A stretch of 22,207 nt of DNA. Source: Porphyromonadaceae bacterium UBA3318 (GTDB taxonomy: Bacteria; Bacteroidota; Bacteroidia; Bacteroidales; Muribaculaceae). Position numbers and translations under genes: made by a program. Shown in pieces: positions 16,163-22,207 of the stretch. Under the pieces are notes generated by a model, which saw only the letters and a program-made list of their open reading frames with translations, was not told where the DNA came from and ran no database searches. The stretch covers positions 27,516 through 49,722 of the forward strand of contig DESI01000081.1 in the NCBI GenBank assembly GCA_002361235.1, in the 5' to 3' direction. Numbering within the stretch: the first letter of the stretch is position 1; every line of letters starts with the position of its first letter.

Positions 16163-16881
16163 AAGGCGTGGCTGCGTTGCTGATGATGCTCCTCGTGACG
16201 GCAACTTCCGTGTCGGGAGCATCGTGCGACAACGACAGCACTGGGAACGTGAAGGGACACCGTGAGATGCGCGTGCGCGTCGACACGGTGCCCGCAACGG
16301 ATTCCCTGTCGCGCTATACCGGACTGACTGACGCCGACTTCGAATCCGTGGCCAGGGAGCTGGACGTGGAGGCCGCGGCCATCAAGGCCGTGGTGCTGAT
16401 AGAGGCCGGCAAGCAGATGAAGGGTTTCTGGGCGCCCGGCGTGCCTGTGGTGAACTTTGACCGCAGCATGTACAATTCCCACCGTCACAAGGCCGTGAAC
16501 AAGAAGGGCGACAAGAACGCCAAGGTGCCGGCCGGACTGACAGGCTACGCTCTGAAGGAATGGACTCAGCTCACCAATGCCCGACGGCAGAACGAGGACG
16601 GCGCCAACATGGGCACGTTCTGGGGAATGTTCCAGATTGGAGGCTTCAACTACAAGCTGTGCGGCTGCGAGTCGGTAGGGGAGTTCGTGAAACTGATGAG
16701 CGAATCGGAACTGGAACAGCTGGAACTGTTCGCCGCTTTCATCACCAACACGGGAATGCTGCCCGACCTCAAGGCAAAGAACTGGTCGGCGTTCGCCCGT
16801 AAATACAACGGTGCCAGCTATGCCCGCCGCGGATACCACACCCGTATGGCCAACGCCTACGCCAAATTCAAGAAACAATGA
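16159..16881 (+). CDS. N-acetylmuramidase-family (DUF3380-like) secreted protein
   Basis: 240 aa from ATG 16159, which overlaps the pepD stop; an upstream in-frame ATG at 16129 would extend it inside pepD and lacks the signal-peptide arrangement. Residues 1-21 form a Sec signal; C23 follows, but no proper lipobox is seen. The domain (about 55-238) has VEAAAIKAVVLIEAGK with a candidate catalytic Glu (E82), VPVVNFDRSMY, FWGMFQIGGFNYKLCGC and WSAFARKYNGASYARRGYHT. This is the pattern of the N-acetylmuramidase domain that cleaves the MurNAc-GlcNAc bond in phage endolysins and bacterial proteins. It is probably periplasmic. It is locked between two pepD genes by ATGA overlaps. Confidence 0.85.
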   Translation: MKGVAALLMMLLVTATSVSGASCDNDSTGNVKGHREMRVRVDTVPATDSLSRYTGLTDADFESVARELDVEAAAIKAVVLIEAGKQMKGFWAPGVPVVNFDRSMYNSHRHKAVNKKGDKNAKVPAGLTGYALKEWTQLTNARRQNEDGANMGTFWGMFQIGGFNYKLCGCESVGEFVKLMSESELEQLELFAAFITNTGMLPDLKAKNWSAFARKYNGASYARRGYHTRMANAYAKFKKQ

Positions 16882-18344
16882 CTATGAAAATTACAGAATT
16901 GCAGCCTGCCCTGGTGTGGCAGGCGTTTGACGAGATTACGAAAGTGCCCCGTCCCACGCATCACCTTGACAAGATGAAGGCGTTTCTGCTGGACTGGGCC
17001 AAGCGTCACAACATCGAAGCCGAGGCCGACGCCGTTGGCAACGTGGTGATGCGCGTTCCGGCCACTCCCGGCCATGAGGACGCTCCGACGGTAGTGCTGC
17101 AGGGACACCAGGACATGGTGGCCGAGAAGCTGCCGGAAGTGAAGCACGACTTCCTGGAGGATCCCATCACGACGGTGGTGGACGGCGACTGGGTACGTGC
17201 CGAGGGCACGACATTGGGCGCCGACAACGGGCTGGGCTGCGCTTCGGCAATGGCCTGCCTGACCGATCCCGACTTAGTACATGGCCCCCTCGAAGCATTG
17301 TTTACGGTAGACGAGGAGCAGGGTCTGATCGGAGCCAACGGCTTGCAGGCCGGCTTCATCACCGGCGACATACTGCTGAACCTCGATTCCGAGGAAATGG
17401 GCCAGCTGGTGATAGGGTGCGCCGGCGGCAAGGTGACGGAATGCCGTCTGCCCTACACCCTGGAGGAGACTCCGTCCAACTACGAGAGCCTGAAGGTGAG
17501 CCTGGCCGGACTGAAGGGCGGTCACTCGGGCATGGAGATAGGAATGGGTCGCGCCAACGCCAACCAGCAGTTGGCCCGTGTGCTGTGGGAAGCCGATGCA
17601 CACGTCACCAACGTGGAGGTGTCGGAGATTGACGGCGGCAACTTGGCTAACGCCATTCCGCGCGACGCCCATGCCGTGGTGGCCGTGAGCCGCGACGCCG
17701 TAGCCGACTTCGAGCGTTTCATCAGCGACTTCAACCGTCAGCTGCACGCGGAGTTCGACATGGCCGAGAACCATGACTTCCAGCTGAAGGTGGAGAAGGT
17801 GGAGCGTCGCCCCAAGGTGATAGAATCCTCCGTTTCGCATCGTCTGATTGCCGCGCTGTACTGCTGCCCCAACGGCGTGCAGGGGATGTCGCTGGCCATC
17901 GAGGGCCTGATAGAGACATCGTGCAACCTGGCGTCGGTGAAGATGGTGGAGAACGACACGATACTGATCACCGTGCATCAGCGCAGCTCCGTGGATTCGC
18001 GCCGCGACGAGATAGCCGACCGCATCAGCGCGCTGTTCGGCATGATCGGCGCAGACGTGACGTTCGACGACGCATACGTGGGCTGGAGCCCCAATCCGCA
18101 GTCGAAGGTGCTGAAGGTGGCCGAGGCTTCCTACCGCGACCTGTTCGGCAAGGAGGCGAAGGTGGAGGCCCTGCATGCCGGTCTGGAGACGGGACTGTTC
18201 CTGGAGAAGATGCCCCATCTGGACATGATCAGTTTCGGCCCGACGCTGAAGAACATCCACTCGCCGAGCGAGCGCGCCAACATCCGGTCGGTGGCCGAGT
18301 TCTACCGTCTGCTGAAGGAAATCATCACCCGTCTGGCAAACTGA
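16878..18344 (+). CDS. pepD: Aminoacyl-histidine dipeptidase, M20C family (second copy)
   Basis: 488 aa, starting at an ATG overlapping the muramidase stop; a second ATG two codons in is an alternative. Metal ligands: H77 and D79 (QGHQDMV), D116 (TTLGADNG), E146/E147 (TVDEEQGLIG), D170 (LLNLDSEE) and the C-terminal His in LHAGLETG. It is a diverged paralogue of the 14705-16162 gene, differing around the first metal ligand (GHQDMV versus AHMDMV) and in the lid domain (GLKGGHSGMEIGMGRANANQ). This suggests different dipeptide preference. No signal peptide. A terminator follows at 18367-18402, closing the operon. Confidence 0.93.
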   Translation: MTMKITELQPALVWQAFDEITKVPRPTHHLDKMKAFLLDWAKRHNIEAEADAVGNVVMRVPATPGHEDAPTVVLQGHQDMVAEKLPEVKHDFLEDPITTVVDGDWVRAEGTTLGADNGLGCASAMACLTDPDLVHGPLEALFTVDEEQGLIGANGLQAGFITGDILLNLDSEEMGQLVIGCAGGKVTECRLPYTLEETPSNYESLKVSLAGLKGGHSGMEIGMGRANANQQLARVLWEADAHVTNVEVSEIDGGNLANAIPRDAHAVVAVSRDAVADFERFISDFNRQLHAEFDMAENHDFQLKVEKVERRPKVIESSVSHRLIAALYCCPNGVQGMSLAIEGLIETSCNLASVKMVENDTILITVHQRSSVDSRRDEIADRISALFGMIGADVTFDDAYVGWSPNPQSKVLKVAEASYRDLFGKEAKVEALHAGLETGLFLEKMPHLDMISFGPTLKNIHSPSERANIRSVAEFYRLLKEIITRLAN

Positions 18345-18366
18345 CGTAAACCGACATTATATAATG

Positions 18367-18402
18367 AGGGCGTGCCGAAATACAATATCCGGTACGCCCT
18401 TG
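18367..18402 (+). terminator. Terminator hairpin of the pepD operon
   Basis: AGGGCGTGCCG (18367-18377) pairs with CGGTACGCCCT (18390-18400) over 11 positions, one of them G-U. A short T-containing tail (TTGTT) follows. It starts 22 bases after the pepD stop. Confidence 0.7.
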
Positions 18403-18495
18403 TTGCGTACAGACGGTAACGTTCATAAATTAAGGAGCACGGAGTAAACAATTCGGGGGCACGCGAGGTTAATAAATACAGAGAAACACGAAAAG

Positions 18496-19146
18496 ATGGT
18501 AGATTTTTTATCCATAGGAGTATTTATCGACGGAGGCTATTACGCCAAGATCAACCGTGCGCTGAAGGCCCGCGACCGTAGCATCATCAAGGTCAGCGCG
18601 CTGTTCGAATACATCTGCTCGGAGATATCGATGCAGGAGGGCATCAACATATCGGACTGTCAGATAACGGAGGCTCACTATTTCCGCGGCCGTTTCCGTG
18701 TGAAGGAGGCGTACGACAAGCATCTGCTGTACAATGAACGTAAGTTCGAGGATACGTTGATAGAGAACGACGTGGTGTTCCACTACAAGCATCTGCGCGA
18801 GGTGGAGCGCGACGGCCAGACCGAGGTGATAGAGAAGGGCGTGGACGTATGGTTTGCGCTGGAGGCATACGAGCTGGCGCGGTTCCGCCACTTCGACTAT
18901 GTGGTGCTGATCACAGGCGACGCCGATCACGAAATGCTGGTGCGCAAGCTGAAGGCACTGAAGATAAAGACCGTATTGCTGACTTGGAATCTGACCGACG
19001 TGGACATGACGTCGTCGCTGCTGCGCGACGAAGCCGGCCAGCACTGGGAACTCTCGCAGATGGTGGACGGCGATCCGCAGCTGCGCAAGATGATTCTGTA
19101 CAGGCTGCGCGAGCCGGCGGTGAATTACCTTGGCGACAATTTCTGA
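18496..19146 (+). CDS. NYN domain (PIN-like) putative ribonuclease
   Basis: 216 aa. The acidic residues of the NYN/PIN-like fold are present: D12 in GVFIDGGYYAK, D117 in EKGVDVWFALEAYELA, and D142 and D144 in VLITGDADHEMLVRKL, with a final strand KTVLLTWN. This is the LabA/DUF88-like group, predicted metal-dependent RNases acting on structured or tRNA-like RNA in the cytoplasm. The target is unknown. No promoter match is obvious in the 94 bases between the upstream terminator and the ATG; an AAGGAG at 18434 is too far away to act as its ribosome site. A lipoprotein gene follows after 54 bases. Confidence 0.85.
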   Translation: MVDFLSIGVFIDGGYYAKINRALKARDRSIIKVSALFEYICSEISMQEGINISDCQITEAHYFRGRFRVKEAYDKHLLYNERKFEDTLIENDVVFHYKHLREVERDGQTEVIEKGVDVWFALEAYELARFRHFDYVVLITGDADHEMLVRKLKALKIKTVLLTWNLTDVDMTSSLLRDEAGQHWELSQMVDGDPQLRKMILYRLREPAVNYLGDNF

Positions 19147-19200
19147 TCGTGTCACGTGAGAGGCTGATTGCTCATTACTAATTATAAATAAGTTCGGGTT

Positions 19201-19734
19201 ATGAAAACAGGAAAAATCAAAAGTCTGTTAATGACTATGGCCGTAATGGTCCTGGCGATAATGACATCGTGCGGCGGCGGAGTGAAGCCGGAAGAGGTGG
19301 CCGCCAAGATCGACGCCCAGGTGGAGCTGTCGCAGAAGGATTATGCCGCCGTGCTGGATTATTGCGGCGATTATGCCAGGAAGGCGCAGCAATACTTCGA
19401 GATCATCAACTCGCAGCCCAACGATTCGACCACGCAATATATCCGTGCGGCCGAGGATATGGCCGCGCTGGTGCAGAAATATCCCTATCTGGACATGTTC
19501 CGCAGCGTGGTGTACAATCTGAAGGATTCGGATCTGGACAAGGAGAACCGGAAGAAGGTGGAGGAACACACCAAGTATCAGGCATTCCCGTTGCCGGAAG
19601 GGGCAGGTCCCGATCTGTCGACGCCCGGCGTGGTGGGTGATATAGAAGACATGCCCTCGCAGGCCGGTACGGACAGCACCGGCGTCATATCGCAGGGCGA
19701 CGGCGTAGTGGTTGACGAAACTGTCGGCAAATAA
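19201..19734 (+). CDS. Lipoprotein of unknown function
   Basis: 177 aa. SPII signal ending in lipobox MTSC, followed by three glycines, which in Bacteroidota precede the mature part. Residues about 32-125 are predicted mostly helical and charged (KPEEVAAKIDAQVELSQKDY, QQYFEIINSQPNDSTTQYIR). The last 45 residues are a low-complexity Gly/Asp/Ser/Val tail. I recognise no family. It lies 54 bases after the NYN gene without an obvious promoter, so it may be read from the same transcript. A hairpin at 19826-19855 could end it. Confidence 0.8.
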   Translation: MKTGKIKSLLMTMAVMVLAIMTSCGGGVKPEEVAAKIDAQVELSQKDYAAVLDYCGDYARKAQQYFEIINSQPNDSTTQYIRAAEDMAALVQKYPYLDMFRSVVYNLKDSDLDKENRKKVEEHTKYQAFPLPEGAGPDLSTPGVVGDIEDMPSQAGTDSTGVISQGDGVVVDETVGK

Positions 19735-19825
19735 CACGCATACTGACCGGTGCCGACCCATACGTCCGGCACTGTGTCAGACATCGTTACGACCCCGGCA
19801 GAAGTCCGGCCAATATCCCGTATCC

Positions 19826-19855
19826 AGGCTCCGCATGGTTTCCATGCCGGGGCCT
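19826..19855 (+). terminator. Terminator-like hairpin after the 19201-19734 lipoprotein
   Basis: GGCTCCGCATGG (19827-19838) pairs with CCATGCCGGGGCC (19842-19854), with one wobble, one bulged C and an outer A-T pair, around a TTT loop. The tail TTGTCGTGTT is only moderately T-rich. Confidence 0.5.
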
Positions 19856-19939
19856 TGTCGTGTTATATGGTATCGTGTTGATATTTAAGCGTATAGGTGA
19901 TAACGGGTTGTTGAATGGAGGGGGAACGGGGCGTTAAAT

Positions 19940-19970
19940 TTTGTAATGTGGTGAAAAAATGGTAATTTTG
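19940..19970 (+). promoter_or_regulatory. Promoter of glmS (-33 TTTG, -7 TAATTTTG)
   Basis: TTTG (19940-19943), 19 bases, then TAATTTTG (19963-19970): both boxes and the spacing match the Bacteroidota consensus. Transcription should start near 19975, leaving a leader of about 220 bases before the glmS ATG. Confidence 0.7.
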
Positions 19971-20118
19971 TCGGCTGAAATACGTTTAACAATCATTGAT
20001 CCGAATAACAAGAAGTTTTTTCTCTCCCGAACGTTGAGTGGCTGCATGGAACGATAAGTTAGATAGCACTTTATACTAAGGGTAAGGAAAAATAAACAGA
20101 AAACAACTGAAGGTATTG

Positions 20119-20174
20119 CATTATGACGGGCTGCATGTAGTCATCATGCCGCATATCGTAATGATACGGAATGC
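20119..20174 (+). promoter_or_regulatory. Alternative hairpins in the glmS leader
   Basis: CATTATGA (20119-20126) can pair with TCGTAATG (20156-20163), one G-U, enclosing an inner GC-GCATG/CATGC-GC hairpin. The same 3' arm is part of a competing stem, CCG..TATC (20149-20157) with GATACGG (20163-20169). The two folds exclude each other just before the start codon. Pairing was judged by eye only. Confidence 0.35.
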
Positions 20175-20195
20175 CTTACAGCTTATATTGAACTT

Positions 20196-22040
20196 ATGTG
20201 TGGAATAGTAGGATATATCGGAGACGGGAATGTCTACGACATCTTGATCAAGGGCTTGCACAGGCTGGAATACAGAGGCTATGACAGTGCCGGTGTGGCA
20301 TTGGTCGGCCGCGACGGCAAGCTGAACGTGTATAAAGCCAAGGGCAAAGTGGCGAATCTGGAGGCTTATTGCGAGCAGAAGGATCTGGATGCCGTGGCCG
20401 GCATCGCCCATACGCGCTGGGCCACCCACGGCGAACCCTCGGACACTAACGCGCACCCTCATTACAGCGAGGACGGCAACATTGCCCTGGTGCACAACGG
20501 CACCATCGAGAACTACAAGGTGCTGAAGGACGCGCTGAAACAGCATGGCTGCGAGTTCAAGTCGGAGACCGATACCGAGGTGCTGGTACAACTCATAGAA
20601 TACATACGCCTCACCAACAAGTGCTCGCTGCTGAAGGCAGTGCGCAAGGCGCTGAAGCAGGTGGTGGGAGCCTACGCCATCGCGGTGGTGGACAAGACCA
20701 ATCCCGATGTCATAATAGCTGCACGACAGAGCTCGCCTCTGGTAATAGGAATCGGCGAAAACGAGTTCTTCCTGGCATCGGACGCCACGCCGTTCGTGGA
20801 ATACACCAAGGAGGCCGTGTATCTGAAGGACGGCGAGATAGCCGAGATACGCCGTGGCATGCCACTCAAGATCACCGATCTGGACAACAAGGAGGCGGAC
20901 ATCGACATCAAGAAGCTGGAGATGTCCATCTCGCAGCTGGAGAAGGGTGGCTACCCGCACTTCATGCTGAAGGAGATATTCGAGCAGCCCAACACCCTGC
21001 GCGACTGCATACGCGGCCGTGTGGTGGAGGGAGGAAAGCGCATCATCATAAACGGAGTGCTTGACAATAAGGAAAAATTCCTGAACTGCAAGCGCGTCGT
21101 GATCGTGGCCTGCGGCACGTCGTGGCATGCCGGACTGTTAGGCAAATACCTGATGCAGGACATGTGCAAGATTCCCGTGGAAGTGGAGTATGCCAGCGAG
21201 TTCCGATATTCGAATCCGGTGCTTGACGACCGCGACATCGTGATAGCGATATCGCAGAGCGGCGAGACCGCCGACACTCTTGCAGCCGTGAAGATAGCCC
21301 GCGAGAAGGGAGCCTTCGTGTTCGGCATCAGCAACTCGGTGGGATCGTCCATACCGCGCGAGACCGACAGCGGATGCTACATCCACGTCGGACCCGAAAT
21401 AGGCGTGGCTTCGACCAAGGCGTTCACCGGCCAGGTGATGGTTCTTACGCTCGTGGCCCTGGCAGTGGCACAGCTGCGCGGCACTATTGACGAAGACATG
21501 ATAGGGAAGATAGGCGCGAAGATACTGGACATCCCCGGCAAGGTGGAGGAGGTGCTGAAATCGGCCGAATTCATCGAACGCCTGTCGCTGACGTATACGT
21601 ACGCGCGCAATTTCCTGTACCTGGGACGTGGCTACAGCTATCCCGTGGCCCTGGAGGGTGCGTTGAAGCTGAAGGAGATATCGTACATCCACGCCGAGGG
21701 TTATCCTGCGGCCGAGATGAAGCATGGCCCGATCGCACTTATCGATCAGGAGATGCCGTCGGTGATAATCGCGCCCAACGACCACCTGTACGAGAAGATA
21801 GTGAGCAACGTGCAGCAGGTCAAGGCACGCGGAGGCAACATCCTGGCCATCGTGAGCCAGGGCGACACCGAGATATGCAAGATAGCCGACCATGTGGTGG
21901 AGGTGCCCGAGATGCCCGAGTGTCTGACGCCCATCATCACCAGCATCCCGCTGCAGTTGCTGAGCTATTATGTGGCCATCAACAAGGGGAAGAACGTGGA
22001 CATGCCGCGCAACCTTGCGAAATCGGTCACGGTGGAGTAA
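20196..22040 (+). CDS. glmS: Glutamine--fructose-6-phosphate aminotransferase (isomerising)
   Basis: 614 aa. The N-terminal nucleophile C2 follows the initiator Met (MCGIVGYIG), with the amidotransferase motifs LEYRGYDSAGVA, THGEPSDTNAHPH and HNGTIENY. Two SIS sugar-isomerase domains follow: VACGTSWHAG, ISQSGETADTLAA and GVASTKAFTGQ; then ALEGALKLKEISYIHAEGYP and KHGPIALI. The C-terminus NLAKSVTVE is the conserved swivel end. GlmS converts fructose-6-phosphate and glutamine into glucosamine-6-phosphate, the first step to UDP-GlcNAc for peptidoglycan and LPS, in the cytoplasm. It has its own strong promoter and a long, possibly structured leader, suggesting post-transcriptional control. Confidence 0.97.
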   Translation: MCGIVGYIGDGNVYDILIKGLHRLEYRGYDSAGVALVGRDGKLNVYKAKGKVANLEAYCEQKDLDAVAGIAHTRWATHGEPSDTNAHPHYSEDGNIALVHNGTIENYKVLKDALKQHGCEFKSETDTEVLVQLIEYIRLTNKCSLLKAVRKALKQVVGAYAIAVVDKTNPDVIIAARQSSPLVIGIGENEFFLASDATPFVEYTKEAVYLKDGEIAEIRRGMPLKITDLDNKEADIDIKKLEMSISQLEKGGYPHFMLKEIFEQPNTLRDCIRGRVVEGGKRIIINGVLDNKEKFLNCKRVVIVACGTSWHAGLLGKYLMQDMCKIPVEVEYASEFRYSNPVLDDRDIVIAISQSGETADTLAAVKIAREKGAFVFGISNSVGSSIPRETDSGCYIHVGPEIGVASTKAFTGQVMVLTLVALAVAQLRGTIDEDMIGKIGAKILDIPGKVEEVLKSAEFIERLSLTYTYARNFLYLGRGYSYPVALEGALKLKEISYIHAEGYPAAEMKHGPIALIDQEMPSVIIAPNDHLYEKIVSNVQQVKARGGNILAIVSQGDTEICKIADHVVEVPEMPECLTPIITSIPLQLLSYYVAINKGKNVDMPRNLAKSVTVE

Positions 22041-22100
22041 TTTTGTGATGACTGAAAAACAGGGTGTTGCTAATTTTTTTCAAAAAAATAACGGATAATA

Positions 22101-22132
22101 TTTGCACAAGAACAAAATTCGTTATAACTTTG
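22101..22132 (+). promoter_or_regulatory. Promoter of the tRNA gene at the window end
   Basis: TTTG (22101-22104), 20 bases, then TAACTTTG (22125-22132): a full match to the Bacteroidota -33/-7 pattern, 53 bases before the tRNA. Confidence 0.65.
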
Positions 22133-22185
22133 CACTCGGATTCGCGAAAAGAGGTCAATTAAAGACAATCTGAGGGAATCCGGAA

Positions 22186-22207
22186 GGGTGGATACCAGAG
22201 TGGCCAA
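22186..22207 (+). tRNA. 5' end of a tRNA gene, probably tRNA-Tyr (cut by the window end)
   Basis: Bases 22186-22192 (GGGTGGA) fit an acceptor strand, followed by T8 and A9. CCAG then starts the D stem and AGTGGCCAA the D loop, with the invariant A14 and G18-G19. The GGCCAA D loop is typical of bacterial tRNA-Tyr, but the anticodon lies beyond the window, so the identity is a guess. A well-formed promoter stands just upstream. Confidence 0.55.

Larger units (their letters stand above)
19735..20195. other. Intergenic region: hairpins, glmS promoter and long glmS leader
   Basis: It contains a small hairpin GTGCCG/CGGCAC (19750-19772), a terminator candidate (19826-19855), the glmS promoter (19940-19970) and about 220 bases of predicted leader. 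No full gene is supported; a 20-codon frame (20146-20208) overlaps the glmS start out of frame. Confidence 0.6.

Noticed and set aside
19970..20195. glmS ribozyme upstream of glmS
   Set aside because: The known ribozyme is mainly found in Gram-positive lineages, and I could not recognise its conserved core in this leader. The visible stems differ. A covariance-model search would settle it.

Overview
The window looks like a chromosomal segment of a Bacteroidales bacterium (phylum Bacteroidota). Evidence: repeated TAnnTTTG-type -7 promoter elements with weak or no Shine-Dalgarno sequences, an unlinked-TatB style tatA-tatC pair, a DUF4954 protein, an OmpH-like lipoprotein, many short SPII lipoproteins, and family-typical ValRS, GlmS, HflX and M20C dipeptidases. 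High GC at third codon positions fits a gut lineage such as Muribaculaceae, but that rank is a guess.

Layout. 1-2649 is an accessory, decayed zone: the 5' end of a DUF6155-like gene, a low-GC lipoprotein, short eroded frames, a DUF4143 ATPase fragment cut at both ends by repeats, REP-like palindromes, copies of a 'CACAGAACT' repeat family, and a triple 33-bp iteration resembling an IS21-type end. 2650-6802 is a plus-strand redox/export cluster: a NapH-NapG-like multi-[4Fe-4S] fusion, a Tat-signal lipoprotein aldo/keto reductase with two C-terminal [4Fe-4S] sites, then tatA and tatC. 6803-7546 is a 0.74-kb repeat island: a triple 32-bp iteration and an inverted pair of CACAGAACT repeats. 7547-10524 holds valS and a lipocalin-like lipoprotein. 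10525-10851 is a convergent intergenic region with several hairpins.

10852-14572 is a minus-strand operon: a 42-aa membrane protein, an OmpH/Skp-like lipoprotein, hflX and a DUF4954 left-handed beta-helix protein. A divergent promoter region (14573-14704) separates it from a plus-strand operon of pepD, an N-acetylmuramidase-family protein and a second pepD, joined by ATGA overlaps. A terminator, a NYN/PIN-like putative nuclease and a lipoprotein follow. The end carries glmS behind a predicted leader of about 220 nt, and the first bases of a tRNA, probably tRNA-Tyr.

How the genes may work together. The strongest candidate for an undescribed system is 2650-6802. An electron-transfer membrane protein with a NapG-like domain sits beside an aldo/keto reductase predicted to be exported folded and lipid-anchored, next to the Tat translocon that would export it. 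An NADPH-type reductase fold outside the cytoplasm, wired to Fe-S centres, is unusual. The second theme is cell-wall peptide and sugar metabolism: a muramidase between two dipeptidases, and glmS for amino-sugar supply. The third is a set of intergenic palindromic repeat families concentrated in 100-2550 and 6800-7320. All functional calls rest on motif and family recognition from the sequence alone; no database search was run.
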